From RGIG3009 sp045648765 (GTDB lineage: Bacteria > Bacillota > Clostridia > Oscillospirales > Acutalibacteraceae): a stretch of DNA of 64,000 nt. The position numbers and the translations under genes were made by a program. The notes beneath the pieces are model-generated. The model was given only the letters and a program-made list of their open reading frames with translations, did no database searches and had not been told where the DNA came from. Each line of letters begins with the position of its first letter. The first letter of the stretch is position 1. The DNA lies in assembly GCA_045648765.1 (NCBI GenBank), contig JAZROQ010000041.1, positions 62,001-126,000 on the forward strand, written 5' to 3'. Shown piece after piece: positions 24,338 through 33,640 of this stretch.

Positions 24338-26170
24338 TTAAACTTCCATAATGATAGGCAGTATCATAGGACTGCGCTTCGTTTTTTGGAATAACATGCG
24401 GGATAATTCATCCCGAACTCGAGTTTTCATTGTTCCCCAATCTCTGGAATGACGACGACAACAATCTTCCAACACATCACGAGCAACGGAACGCGCTTCT
24501 TCCATCAACTCTTCTGCGCCTCGAACGTAAACAAAACCACGCGAAATCAAATCGGGCCCGGAAATGATTTGCCCGCTTTGGGGATCAATGCTGGCAACAA
24601 CCACAATCAAACCGTCTTGTGCTAAATGTTTACGTTCGCGAAGAACAATACTGCCCACATCACCAATGCCCAATCCATCCACCAAAATGCGTCCGGCGGG
24701 TACCGAACCTGTAACCGCTATTTTTTCTGGCGTAATTTCAATTACTTTGCCGTTTTCGGTTACCACAATGTTTTGAGAGGGCATTCCCATTGTTTTTGCA
24801 AGTTGTGCGTGTTTGCGCAAATGTTTCAGTTCGCCGTGTACGGGAATGAAAAAGTGCGGCTTGGTGATACCGTGTACTAACTTTAATTCTTCTTGGCAAG
24901 CGTGTCCGGAAACGTGGACGTCGTACATTTTTTCATAAATCACATCACAGCCGCGCCGCATTAGTTCATTAACGACTTTGTCAACGGTTTTTTCGTTTCC
25001 GGGAATCGGGGTGGCGGAAATAATGATGCAATCATCCGGTCCTACTTCCACTTGACGGTGGTCAGAAAAAGCCATTCGTGCCAATGCTGACATCGGTTCG
25101 CCTTGACTGCCGGTAGTGATAATCACCATTTTTTCTTTGGGATATCGGTTTATCATTTCGATATCTACAAGCAACCCTTCCGGCATTGTTAAATAATTGA
25201 GTTCATGAGCAATTGACACGTTATTGACCATACTGCGACCGGAAATAGCTACTTTGCGACCTTCTTTTACCGCAGCATCCATAATTTGTTGAATACGTGG
25301 TAAATTAGAAGAAAAAGTAGCAACGATAATACGCTTATTTTCGGCCTTTTTGAACAAACTGGCAAAGCTTTCCCCTACCACGCGTTCGCTGGGTGTATAC
25401 CCCGCTCGTTCGGCGTTGGTAGAATCTGCCAAAAGCGCCAAAACACCTTCTTTGCCAAGTTCGCCCAAACGTGGCAAATCCATCATTTGCCCCATGATCG
25501 GCGTGCAATCAATTTTGAAGTCACCCGTGTGCACAACATAACCGAGGGGCGTTTTTATGCCCAACCCAACCGCGTCGGGAATAGAGTGGTTTACGTTAAT
25601 AAATTCTACCGAAATGTTGTTAAATTTGACAACTTGACCCGGAGAAACCACATGCAGCGGAACTTTTCCGGATAAACCATGTTCTTTCAGTTTGGCATCA
25701 ATCAGGGCAATTGTCAGTTTTGTTGCATAAATTGGGAAAATCATTTGTTTGAGCAAATACGGCAAAGCACCGATATGATCTTCGTGACCGTGTGTAATAA
25801 CAATGCCTCGGATATTCTCTCTCATTTTCTCTAAATGAGAAAAATCGGGCAACACGATATCGACGCCCAGCAAATCCTCATCGGGAAAAGCCATACCACA
25901 ATCGATGATAAAAGCATCGTTGCCATATTCAAACAATGTTAAGTTTTTACCGATTTCATTCAGACCGCCCAACACGGTCAATTTGACTGGTATTGCCGGA
26001 ATTTCCGGTTTCTTTTTGCGATTCGCGCTGGAATATCGTTTTGTCGGTTGAGGTTTCTTTTTATTATCTTTCGCAGCAGTTTGCGTTAATGGTTTGTTTT
26101 TCCTGTTATCATTACGTCTGTTGTTTTTCGGTGCTGTTGCACCGCTACTCTTCTTTTCTTCTTTTGCCAT
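24338..26170 (-). CDS. rnj: Ribonuclease J
   Basis: This 610-residue metallo-beta-lactamase/beta-CASP nuclease has a zinc motif HGHEDHIGALP near residue 130. NVNHSIPDAVG and VHTGDFKID follow, and the beta-CASP motifs include FSSNLPRIQQI and TTGSQGEP. The C-terminal domain ends the protein normally. A basic Lys/Asn/Arg-rich tail of about 55 residues precedes the catalytic core and may bind RNA or partners. RNase J processes and degrades mRNA 5'-to-3' and endonucleolytically. A single copy in the window does not tell J1 from J2. It is transcribed from a promoter at 26292-26320 with a leader of about 115 bases. Confidence 0.95.
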   Translation of the reverse strand: MAKEEKKSSGATAPKNNRRNDNRKNKPLTQTAAKDNKKKPQPTKRYSSANRKKKPEIPAIPVKLTVLGGLNEIGKNLTLFEYGNDAFIIDCGMAFPDEDLLGVDIVLPDFSHLEKMRENIRGIVITHGHEDHIGALPYLLKQMIFPIYATKLTIALIDAKLKEHGLSGKVPLHVVSPGQVVKFNNISVEFINVNHSIPDAVGLGIKTPLGYVVHTGDFKIDCTPIMGQMMDLPRLGELGKEGVLALLADSTNAERAGYTPSERVVGESFASLFKKAENKRIIVATFSSNLPRIQQIMDAAVKEGRKVAISGRSMVNNVSIAHELNYLTMPEGLLVDIEMINRYPKEKMVIITTGSQGEPMSALARMAFSDHRQVEVGPDDCIIISATPIPGNEKTVDKVVNELMRRGCDVIYEKMYDVHVSGHACQEELKLVHGITKPHFFIPVHGELKHLRKHAQLAKTMGMPSQNIVVTENGKVIEITPEKIAVTGSVPAGRILVDGLGIGDVGSIVLRERKHLAQDGLIVVVASIDPQSGQIISGPDLISRGFVYVRGAEELMEEARSVARDVLEDCCRRHSRDWGTMKTRVRDELSRMLFQKTKRSPMILPIIMEV

Positions 26171-26291
26171 TACAATCCTCCGTTTCTTTTACGAAAATTA
26201 AGCCCCACAAAATTCAGTGAGGCTGTTGGTTTATATTTTCCGAACAAATTACAAAAAAGAAATTGCGAAACCGAACACATCATCTTAATTT

Positions 26292-26320
26292 ATTTTACCT
26301 TCTTTAATAATAGTTGTCAA
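26292..26320 (-). promoter_or_regulatory. Promoter of the rnj-gdpP-rplI-dnaB operon
   Basis: On the minus strand TTGACA (26315-26320), a 17-base spacer and TAAAAT (26292-26297) form a near-consensus promoter. The leader contains a small hairpin (GCCCCAC with GTGAGGC, about 26200-26222). Confidence 0.7.
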
Positions 26321-26353
26321 GTAAAGTATGTAACATACATACATATTTTAGAC

Positions 26354-26381
26354 TTGCAGTTATGAAAATTGTTGGTATAAT
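26354..26381 (+). promoter_or_regulatory. Promoter of rnhA
   Basis: TTGCAG (26354-26359) and TATAAT (26376-26381) are separated by 16 bases, shortly before the rnhA start. Confidence 0.65.
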
Positions 26382-26413
26382 GGAAATAGATAAAAACAGA
26401 TGGGATGAAAACA

Positions 26414-26851
26414 ATGAAACGAGTAGAACTCTTTACCGATGGCGCTTGTTCCGGGAATCCCGGTGCCGGTGGTTGGGCAGCAATTTTACGCTATGGTACT
26501 CATGAAAAAGAATTAAGCGGTGGTGAAACACAAACCACCAACAATCGCATGGAGTTAACCGCCGTCATTCGTGGGCTGGCCGCATTGAATGAACGATGCA
26601 GTGTAGTAGTTACTACCGATTCGCAATACGTTGTAAACGGTATTGAAAAAGGTTGGGCTATCGGTTGGAAAAAGAATGGTTGGCGCAAAGCAGATAAAAA
26701 ACCTGCCTTAAATGCCGATTTGTGGGATGCATTACTTAACTTGTTGGAGTTGCACGAGGTTTCGTTTTGTTGGGTGCATGGTCACCAAGGACACCCCGAA
26801 AACGAACGATGTGATGCCTTAGCGGTGGCTGAATATCAAAAATTAAAATAG
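26414..26851 (+). CDS. rnhA: Ribonuclease HI
   Basis: The 145-residue enzyme cleaves the RNA strand of RNA-DNA hybrids. The catalytic carboxylates appear in ELFTDGACSGNPG (Asp near residue 7), NNRMELTAVI (Glu), TTDSQYVVNGI (Asp) and the C-terminal ENERCDALA (Asp). The HGHQGHPENE loop is also present. The second ATG at 26414 aligns best with the usual start (MKRVELFTDG) and has GGGA about 8 bases upstream; the first ATG at 26405 is an alternative. It is a single-gene unit. Confidence 0.95.
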   Translation: MKRVELFTDGACSGNPGAGGWAAILRYGTHEKELSGGETQTTNNRMELTAVIRGLAALNERCSVVVTTDSQYVVNGIEKGWAIGWKKNGWRKADKKPALNADLWDALLNLLELHEVSFCWVHGHQGHPENERCDALAVAEYQKLK

Positions 26852-26852
26852 T

Positions 26853-26890
26853 AAAACGCGGAAGCTTTTTAGGTAGCCTCCGCGTTTTTG
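26853..26890. terminator. Bidirectional terminator between rnhA and tyrS
   Basis: The stem AAAACGCGGA pairs with TCCGCGTTTT (with a partly paired inner loop) and is flanked by A and T runs. It serves the converging rnhA and tyrS transcripts. Confidence 0.8.
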
Positions 26891-28117
26891 TTATTTCAAA
26901 ATCGCTTTATGGAAAACCTTCTTGCCTTTGCGGATTTTTACACCCGCTTTAAGTTGTTCGGCAGTAAAGGAAGTGTCAATTGTTTCGACTTTCTTTTCGT
27001 CCGCATAAACTCCGCCTTGTAACACCAAGCGACGAGCTTCACTTTTGGAGTCGGTCAGCTTGCAACGTACCAACAAATCCAAAATTGCAATGCTGTCATC
27101 CGTTAAATCGTCAGCCGTAAGTTCTGTTGTCGGCATGTTGGAATCGTCACTGCCGCCGGCAAACAAAGCACGTGATGCTTCCCTTGCTTTTTCAGCTTCT
27201 TCTTTTCCGTGTACCAACGTGGTTAATTCATATGCCAAAATATCTTTGGCGCGATTCAGTTCGGCGCCTTCCCATTTTTCCATGGCGTCGATTTCTTCCA
27301 GCGGAATAAAGGTGAGCATACGGATGCATTTGAGCACGTCATCATCACCAACATTGCGCCAATATTGATAAAACTCAAACGGAGATGTTTTGTTAGGATC
27401 GAGCCAAACTGCACCGTTAGCGGTTTTGCCCATTTTTTTGCCTTCGGAATTCATCAACAACGTGATGGTCATAGCGTAGGCATCTTTGCCCAATTTCTTG
27501 CGAATGAGTTCCGTGCCGCCCAACATGTTGGACCATTGGTCGTCACCGCCGAACTGCATGTTGCAATCGTATTCTTTGTACAAGTGATAAAAATCGTACG
27601 ATTGCATAATCATATAGTTGAATTCCAAAAAGGATAAACCCTTTTCCATACGTTGTTTGTAGCATTCTGCGCGCAACATATTATTAACAGAGAAACAAGC
27701 ACCCACTTCGCGCAACAAATCTACATAGTTTAATTTTAACAACCAATCCGCATTGTTAACGGCAATAGCTCCGTTTTCCCCTTCAAAATCAATAAAACGT
27801 TCCATTTGTCTTTTGAAACATTCGCAGTTATGTTCAATGGTTTCGGGAGTCATCATGGAGCGCATATCCGTTCTACCCGACGGATCACCGATATAGCCGG
27901 TACCGCCACCAAGCAAAACAACCGGACGGTTACCGGCCATTTGCAAACGTTTCATAAGACAAAGAGCCATAAAGTGGCCAACATGCAACGAGTCGGCAGT
28001 CGGGTCAAAACCGATATAAAAACGCGCCTTGCCGTTGTTGATCAGTTCACGAATTTCTTGTTCATCTGTCACCTGGGCAATTAAGCCACGGGCAACCAGT
28101 TCTTCATAAATTTTCAT
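26891..28117 (-). CDS. tyrS: Tyrosyl-tRNA synthetase
   Basis: A 408-residue class I synthetase. The HIGH motif occurs as DPTADSLHVGHF near residue 39, and GDDQWSNMLGG forms the tyrosine pocket. The KMSKS loop reads KMGKTANG. The C-terminal S4-like RNA-binding domain contains SKSEARRLVLQGGVYAD. The ATG at 28117 is chosen because it gives the normal TyrS N-terminus and follows GTGAGG; the longer frame starts in the intergenic region. No T-box leader is visible, unlike in many clostridial tyrS genes. Confidence 0.96.
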   Translation of the reverse strand: MKIYEELVARGLIAQVTDEQEIRELINNGKARFYIGFDPTADSLHVGHFMALCLMKRLQMAGNRPVVLLGGGTGYIGDPSGRTDMRSMMTPETIEHNCECFKRQMERFIDFEGENGAIAVNNADWLLKLNYVDLLREVGACFSVNNMLRAECYKQRMEKGLSFLEFNYMIMQSYDFYHLYKEYDCNMQFGGDDQWSNMLGGTELIRKKLGKDAYAMTITLLMNSEGKKMGKTANGAVWLDPNKTSPFEFYQYWRNVGDDDVLKCIRMLTFIPLEEIDAMEKWEGAELNRAKDILAYELTTLVHGKEEAEKAREASRALFAGGSDDSNMPTTELTADDLTDDSIAILDLLVRCKLTDSKSEARRLVLQGGVYADEKKVETIDTSFTAEQLKAGVKIRKGKKVFHKAILK

Positions 28118-28227
28118 TATGCCTAACCTCACTTTACTATACAAAACAGTATACTTCACTTTTTACAACTTGTAAAGAGCGAAGTTACATTTTTGCAAAC
28201 GGTTTTTAGTGTATTTACTTTTTTCTC

Positions 28228-28256
28228 TTGATTATTTGCTCGTTTTGCGATATAAT
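28228..28256 (+). promoter_or_regulatory. Promoter of the asp23/fakA-like operon
   Basis: TTGATT (28228-28233), a 17-base spacer and a perfect TATAAT (28251-28256) lie about 65 bases upstream of the Asp23-like start. Confidence 0.75.
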
Positions 28257-28321
28257 ACTACAAACTGGTGTTTTTTGCAGTTTTTTACTATTGTTAATTT
28301 TCACAGAAAGGTGTGCCGTAT

Positions 28322-28675
28322 ATGATTCGTATTGACAACCATTTGGGAAGTATTGAAGTTTCTCAAGAGTATTTTTCCTATTTGATCGGTCATGCCGTAT
28401 CGTCCTGCTACGGAGTTGCCGGTATGGTAAAAAGCGGAACGCGTCAAGGATTACGTTCTTTGTTTTCCAAACGAACCTTTGCTGATGAAGGTATTCGCGT
28501 TCGCAGCGAGGGCGAAAAATTAGTAGTGGATTTACACATTTGTGTTATCTATGGCATGAACATTGCCGAAATTTCCAAAAGCATTGTCAATAAGGTGCGC
28601 TACACCATTGAGGAAGCGACCGGATTAGCTGTAAAAAAAGTCAATGTTTACATTGACGGTATGAAAGCTGAATAA
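28322..28675 (+). CDS. Asp23/Gls24 family protein
   Basis: A 117-residue Asp23/Gls24 (YloU-like) protein. Its pattern is typical: GSIEVSQEYFSYLIGHAV, a CYGVAGMV stretch, VDLHICVIYGMNIAEIS and KVNVYIDGM at the end. Family members associate with membrane partners or act in cell-envelope stress, without known catalysis. The ATG at 28322 has AAAGG ten bases upstream; the GTG at 28313 would overlap it. It is followed after about 50 bases by the DAK2-type protein, the same pair as yloU-yloV in Bacillus. Confidence 0.9.
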   Translation: MIRIDNHLGSIEVSQEYFSYLIGHAVSSCYGVAGMVKSGTRQGLRSLFSKRTFADEGIRVRSEGEKLVVDLHICVIYGMNIAEISKSIVNKVRYTIEEATGLAVKKVNVYIDGMKAE

Positions 28676-28726
28676 TCGATGTAAGCGGTGCGGTTGCTTT
28701 TTCTTGCACCGAAAGGAGTGCTTTTT

Positions 28727-30391
28727 TTGATTCAAGGTAGTATATTGCGCGATGCCATGATTTCGGCATCCAACGTTTTAGCTCGTCAAAAACAACAAGT
28801 CGACGAACTTAATATCTTCCCTGTTCCCGACGGCGACACCGGCACGAACATGTCTATGACGTTATCTGCCGCAGCGCGGGAATTGGCTCGTTTATCCAAT
28901 CCCACCGTCAGCGAAACTGCTGACACAGCTTCTGCTGCCCTTTTGCGCGGTGCACGCGGAAACTCCGGTGTTATCCTTTCGCTTTTGTTCCGTGGCTTTT
29001 CCAAGGGATTAAAAAGCAAAACCGAAGCTAACGGTGCAGACCTTGCCACCGCTTTAAAATTAGGCGTGGAAGCAGCTTATAAAGCTGTTATGAAACCTAC
29101 CGAAGGTACAATCCTGACCGTTGCTCGTGAGGCAGCTGAAAAAGCCGTTGCTGCATCGGAAACCGAAACTTCGGCAACTGCCATTTGGGCAATTATTTGT
29201 GACGAAGCCGAAGCATCCTTGCAACGTACACCGGAATTATTACCCGTTTTGAAAAAAGCAGGCGTTGTAGATGCCGGCGGTCAAGGTTTATGTGTTATTT
29301 TCCGCGCTATGGAAGCAGTTTTTAACGGTGGTGCGATTGAGCAAGGCGACGTTTCTGCCGAAGCCGCTGTCGCAAAAACCAACGTCAGCGCTGCCGGTTC
29401 TTTTGAAACAGAAATCACCTTTACCTATTGCACAGAGTTTATTGTCGCACGTGATCCCGCATGCAAAAAAGATCCTCTTAAATTACGTGCTTATTTGGAA
29501 ACCATCGGTGATTGTGTAGTAGTGGTTGATGACGAAGAAATTATTAAAGTTCACGTTCACACCAACGATCCCGGCAAAGCTTTGAGCAAAGGCGTAGAAT
29601 ACGGTGCTTTTGAAACCGTAAAGGTGGAAAACATGCGTATTCAGCACGAAAATGCCGGCTGGATTCCGGAAGAGGCACAAGCACCGGCTACTCCCGCCCG
29701 TGTGGAACCTGAAGAGGAATTTGGTTTTGTAGCTGTTGCCGCCGGCGAAGGGTTACAAGCCTTGTTCACCGATTTGGGTTGCTGCCAAGTGGTGTCCGGT
29801 GGTCAAACCATGAATCCTTCTACCGACGATATTTTAAACGCTATTGAAGCTACACCTGCCAAAGTGGTATATGTTCTTCCAAATAACAAAAACATTATTT
29901 TGGCGGCAGAGCAAGCCATTCCGCTTGCCGACCGTACGGTCCATGTTCTCCCCACTCGTACCATTCCGCAAGGTGTTTCTGCTTTGCTGAATTTTGATCC
30001 CACAGCGACCGTTGAAGACAATTTAACAACCATGATGAAAGCTGCTGATGCTGTTTCCACCGGTTCTATCACGTTTGCCGCGCGCGACAGTGATTTTGAA
30101 AACCGTGCCATAAAAGAAGGCGATATTTTAGCCTTGGACAACGGCAAACTTTCTTTTACAGATTCAACAGCTGCACATGCCGTAGTCAAACTGACAAAGA
30201 ACATCGCTAACGCTCGTCGTCTTAGCGGAAAAAGCGTTTCGTTTATTACGCTGATGTACGGTGAAGGTGTCACCGAAGCAGAAGCCGAAGCCGCTAAAAC
30301 CGCTATTTCTGCCAAACTGGGTAATGATGTGGATGTTACCATCATCGCCGGCGGTCAACCGGTATATTACTACTTTATTTCGATTGAATAA
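28727..30391 (+). CDS. DAK2 domain protein, YloV/fatty acid kinase FakA-like
   Basis: The 554-residue protein has an N-terminal Dha-kinase-like ATP domain with NIFPVPDGDTGTNM near residue 32 and RGARGNSGVILSL near 80. A central domain is followed by a C-terminal DegV-like fold (VVSGGQTMNPSTDDIL). FakA phosphorylates fatty acids bound to FakB/DegV proteins, which feeds phospholipid synthesis. No fakB is nearby. The start is TTG at 28727, with GAAAGGAG nine bases upstream. The longer ATG frame would begin in the gap before this Shine-Dalgarno. It ends before a terminator at 30403-30439. Confidence 0.88.
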   Translation: MIQGSILRDAMISASNVLARQKQQVDELNIFPVPDGDTGTNMSMTLSAAARELARLSNPTVSETADTASAALLRGARGNSGVILSLLFRGFSKGLKSKTEANGADLATALKLGVEAAYKAVMKPTEGTILTVAREAAEKAVAASETETSATAIWAIICDEAEASLQRTPELLPVLKKAGVVDAGGQGLCVIFRAMEAVFNGGAIEQGDVSAEAAVAKTNVSAAGSFETEITFTYCTEFIVARDPACKKDPLKLRAYLETIGDCVVVVDDEEIIKVHVHTNDPGKALSKGVEYGAFETVKVENMRIQHENAGWIPEEAQAPATPARVEPEEEFGFVAVAAGEGLQALFTDLGCCQVVSGGQTMNPSTDDILNAIEATPAKVVYVLPNNKNIILAAEQAIPLADRTVHVLPTRTIPQGVSALLNFDPTATVEDNLTTMMKAADAVSTGSITFAARDSDFENRAIKEGDILALDNGKLSFTDSTAAHAVVKLTKNIANARRLSGKSVSFITLMYGEGVTEAEAEAAKTAISAKLGNDVDVTIIAGGQPVYYYFISIE

Positions 30392-30402
30392 TACAACGCG
30401 CC

Positions 30403-30439
30403 AGCCGGTGTCACCCTATACGGTGGTACCGGCTTTTTT
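30403..30439 (+). terminator. Intrinsic terminator between the fakA-like gene and recG
   Basis: An AGCCGGT/ACCGGCT outer stem with an inner CACC/GGTG stem is followed by T6. recG starts only 30 bases later, so it needs read-through or its own promoter. Confidence 0.8.
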
Positions 30440-30468
30440 GAAAACTTTTTGTGAAAGGGGGATTCTTT

Positions 30469-32514
30469 GTGTTGACGCTTCAAACCGCTATTCAATATTT
30501 GAAAGGCGTTGGCGAAAAACGCGCCGAGCAATTACACAAACTGGATATTTACACAGTGCAAGATTTGCTGTATCATTTCCCGCGTCAGTACGAAGATTGG
30601 TCAACCATCACCCCTATTGCTGATGCCCCACGCAACACACCGTGCTGTGTTCGTGCAACGGCTCTTTCCAAACCGCTTGAAAGAAATGTCCGTAAAGGTC
30701 TTTCCCTATACACTTTTTCTGCTACCGATGCATCCGGTGTACTTCGCGTGACACTGTTTAACAACAAATATGCCGCTGCAAAAATTGAGGCCGGTAAGCA
30801 ATATTTGTTTTTTGGTACCGTTACCGGTTCATACAGTGCGCCTGAAATGACTTCACCTTTGATTGAACCCTCCGAAAACGGAGACCGCATTCGCCCTATT
30901 TATCCTTTAACCGGCGGAATTACCTCGCGGTATTTAGAAAAATTGGTTGGCACGGCATTATCAGCTTTAGATAAAAGTTTAGATAACGACCTGCTCCCCT
31001 CCGATTTACGAAAAGAACACCAGTTATGTACGTTTCGATACGCATTGGAAAACATTCATTTCCCCACTGATTCGTATGCATTGGAACTTGCACGACGGCG
31101 TTTGGCTTTTGAAGAATTATTGTTGTTGCAATTGGGGCTTTTACGGCTTAAAGGCCGAACACAAGCCTCCACCGGCGTTCAGATAACAACCGATTTTTCT
31201 TCCGAATTTTGCGAACATTTGCCCTTTTCTTTGACAGGAGCACAAAGCCGTGCTATCGGCGATTGTTTAACCGATATGCGTGGCACCGTTCCCATGAACC
31301 GATTGATACAAGGTGATGTCGGTAGCGGAAAAACGGCCGTTGCCGCTTGTGTGGCATATTCTGCCATTCAAAACGGATATCAATGTGTTATGATGGCCCC
31401 CACGGAAATTTTGGCACAGCAACATTTTAAGTCGGTTTCGAACTTGTTTTCTCATCGTCCCGAAATAAAAGTTGGGTTATTAATCGGGTCTATGACAAAA
31501 AAACAAAAAGAAGCGGTTTTGCAAGACACTCAAAACGGTACCGTTCGATTTTTAATCGGCACACACGCCTTGCTTTCCGAAACCGTGCAGTTTAGTAAAT
31601 TGGGATTAGTCATTGCCGATGAGCAACACCGTTTTGGTGTTCGTCAACGCGCTTTGTTGGCCTCAAAAGGCAATTTCCCACATTTGTTGGTTATGTCTGC
31701 CACTCCTATTCCCCGTACGTTGGCTTTGATGGTATATGGCGATTTAGATGTTTCTATTTTGGATGAGTTGCCACCCGGCAGAACACCTGTGCAAACTTTT
31801 GCCATAGGGACAGATAAACGTGCCAGAGCATATAGTTATGTTCGCAAATTTTTGCAAGAAGGACAGCAAGCATACGTTGTTTGTCCGCTTGTCGAAGAAG
31901 GCGAAACTGATTTAGTAGCCGCCGAAGCCTATGTCAAGCAATTGGCGCAGGGCCCGCTTGCCGGATACTCTCTTGGGTTGTTACACGGCAAAATGAAAGC
32001 CAAAGAGAAAGAACAAATCATGGCAGATTTTGCCGCTAATCGCTTATCTGTTTTAGTTTCTACCACCGTTGTTGAAGTAGGAATGGACGTTCCCAACGCT
32101 GTGCTGATGGTGATTGAAAACGCCGAACGTTTTGGCTTGGCGCAACTCCACCAATTGCGCGGTCGTGTCGGTCGAGGGAAACTGGCTTCGACTTGTATTT
32201 TAATTTCCAATGCACAAAACGAAGAAGCCGTTCGACGACTAAAAGTGATGTGTGAAACCACCGATGGCTTTAAGATTGCGGACGAAGATTTAAAACTGCG
32301 TGGTCCTGGTGACTTTTTTGGAAAACGGCAGCACGGATTACCCGAACTGAAAGTAGCCAATTTGTTTACCGATATGCCGCTTCTAAAAGAAACACAACAA
32401 GCCGCACGTGAAGTATATGCCAAAGACCGTACCCTTTCTCTTCCCTCTAATTCTCGTTTGAAAGAAGCGGTAAACGCACTTTTTGAACGCGCAGGCGAAC
32501 AAGGATTAAATTAA
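30469..32514 (+). CDS. recG: ATP-dependent DNA helicase RecG
   Basis: The 681-residue protein has the RecG wedge domain at the N-terminus (KGVGEKRAEQLHKL, VRATALSKPL). It also has superfamily-2 helicase motifs: Walker A GDVGSGKTA near residue 284, DEQHRFG (DExH) near 385 and MSATPIPRTLAL. QLRGRVGRG is motif VI, and a C-terminal GPGDFFGKRQHG precedes the end. It remodels stalled forks and Holliday junctions. The start is GTG at 30469, seven bases after AAAGGGGG; an upstream ATG frame starts inside that signal. Confidence 0.95.
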   Translation: MLTLQTAIQYLKGVGEKRAEQLHKLDIYTVQDLLYHFPRQYEDWSTITPIADAPRNTPCCVRATALSKPLERNVRKGLSLYTFSATDASGVLRVTLFNNKYAAAKIEAGKQYLFFGTVTGSYSAPEMTSPLIEPSENGDRIRPIYPLTGGITSRYLEKLVGTALSALDKSLDNDLLPSDLRKEHQLCTFRYALENIHFPTDSYALELARRRLAFEELLLLQLGLLRLKGRTQASTGVQITTDFSSEFCEHLPFSLTGAQSRAIGDCLTDMRGTVPMNRLIQGDVGSGKTAVAACVAYSAIQNGYQCVMMAPTEILAQQHFKSVSNLFSHRPEIKVGLLIGSMTKKQKEAVLQDTQNGTVRFLIGTHALLSETVQFSKLGLVIADEQHRFGVRQRALLASKGNFPHLLVMSATPIPRTLALMVYGDLDVSILDELPPGRTPVQTFAIGTDKRARAYSYVRKFLQEGQQAYVVCPLVEEGETDLVAAEAYVKQLAQGPLAGYSLGLLHGKMKAKEKEQIMADFAANRLSVLVSTTVVEVGMDVPNAVLMVIENAERFGLAQLHQLRGRVGRGKLASTCILISNAQNEEAVRRLKVMCETTDGFKIADEDLKLRGPGDFFGKRQHGLPELKVANLFTDMPLLKETQQAAREVYAKDRTLSLPSNSRLKEAVNALFERAGEQGLN

Positions 32515-32671
32515 GAAAAGACGCATTTTATAAAAATATGGCGTAGAGTATCACTTTATAAGAAGGACCATTCACCCCCTTACGGAGAGTGCCTCAGATA
32601 AATATCTTTTTGGCAAGTTTTTCTTTGCCAAAAAAATCGTATCCATTGATTTATAAAACGAGGAAAAGACA
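32515..32671 (+). other. Unexplained leader region upstream of the PfkB kinase gene
   Basis: The region of 157 bases contains a hairpin (GGCAA with TTGCC, 32606-32637). It is preceded by T and followed by A, so it lacks the U-tract of a terminator. A conserved-looking segment CCCCCTTACGGAGAGTGCCTC (32575-32595) follows no known riboswitch pattern that I recognise. No strong promoter was found. Confidence 0.4.
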
Positions 32672-33598
32672 ATGATTTTAACGATAACCGCTAATCCAAC
32701 CATTGATAAAGTGTATTTTGTGGACGAATTTATTATGGGAAATGTTTACCGAGCCAAAAGAACCGTAGCAACCGCCGGTGGTAAAGGAATTAACGTTTCC
32801 AAGGTGGCTGCCATTTTGGGAGAACCTGTTACGGCGATGGGCTTCTTAGGTGGAAAAACCGGTGAATTCATCCGCGAACAAATCGCACGTTGGGGAATTA
32901 TTGATAAGTTCACTGCAATCGATGGTGAAACACGTACTTGTACAAACATTTCAGATAAGCACGGCAAGTCCGGAGAAATTTTAGAACCCGGTCCTGTCAT
33001 CACCCCTACAGAGAAAAACACTTTTCTTAAAGAATTTGAAACAAACGTCGATTCTTGCGATGTTGTTTGCGCTTCGGGTAGTTTGCCCAAAGGACTTGAC
33101 AGTAATTTTTATTGTGAAATAATTGAAATCTGTCAAAAACACAACAAACCGATCATTGTTGACACAAGCGGCATAGCTTTAAAAGAGGTTGTCAAAAAAG
33201 GTCCTTTCCTTGTAAAACCAAATCGTGAGGAACTTGTTCAATTAACAGAAAAAAACTCCACAAACAATGAAGACTTAAAAGCCTTTCTTGATTTCTTGAA
33301 AGCAAAAGGAATAACCATACCATTTGTAACACTTGGGGAAGAAGGCTCGATAGCGCTTGTTGAGAATCGATATTATTCTTTTAGCGTTCCTCAAGTCAAT
33401 GTGAAAAACGCCGTCGGTTCCGGCGATAGCACGATTGCAGGCATTGCTGTTGGTTTTTGCAGGGGGTATCCCTTTATAGATGCCATACGTTTAGGAATGG
33501 CATCCGGTGTGGCGAATACTCAATTTGAAGAAACCGGCATGGTTTCCAAAGAATTAGTAAATAAGTACTATAACAAGATTGTAGTAAAAGAATTATGA
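32672..33598 (+). CDS. PfkB-family hexose-phosphate kinase (1-phosphofructokinase/tagatose-6-phosphate kinase type)
   Basis: The 308-residue enzyme starts ILTITANPTIDK, the usual first strand of FruK/LacC kinases. It has TAGGKGINVSKV near residue 40, CASGSLPKGL near 130, FLVKPNREEL near 185 and the catalytic anion-hole motif NAVGSGDSTIAG near 250, with Asp as base. It should phosphorylate a ketohexose phosphate with ATP. FruK normally sits beside a fructose PTS and regulator, but none is nearby, so the substrate is open. Its Shine-Dalgarno is GAGG seven bases upstream. A terminator follows. Confidence 0.85.
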   Translation: MILTITANPTIDKVYFVDEFIMGNVYRAKRTVATAGGKGINVSKVAAILGEPVTAMGFLGGKTGEFIREQIARWGIIDKFTAIDGETRTCTNISDKHGKSGEILEPGPVITPTEKNTFLKEFETNVDSCDVVCASGSLPKGLDSNFYCEIIEICQKHNKPIIVDTSGIALKEVVKKGPFLVKPNREELVQLTEKNSTNNEDLKAFLDFLKAKGITIPFVTLGEEGSIALVENRYYSFSVPQVNVKNAVGSGDSTIAGIAVGFCRGYPFIDAIRLGMASGVANTQFEETGMVSKELVNKYYNKIVVKEL

Positions 33599-33599
33599 A

Positions 33600-33636
33600 A
33601 AAAGAGCCGAACGGCATCCCGTTCAGCTCTTTTTGT
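33600..33636. terminator. Bidirectional terminator between the PfkB kinase and YfbR-like genes
   Basis: The stem AAAGAGC...GAACG pairs with CGTTC...GCTCTTT and is flanked by A and T runs. It lies between two converging genes. Confidence 0.88.
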
Positions 33637-33640
33637 TATG

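Noticed and set aside
28118..28321. T-box leader for tyrS
   Set aside because: The conserved T-box sequence and terminator/antiterminator pair are absent. The region is A/T-rich and holds the divergent asp23 promoter. The trpS leader (35832-35895) is also too short for one.
32606..32637. Terminator for recG
   Set aside because: The hairpin has its T-run before and its A-run after the stem, so neither strand gets a proper U-tract.
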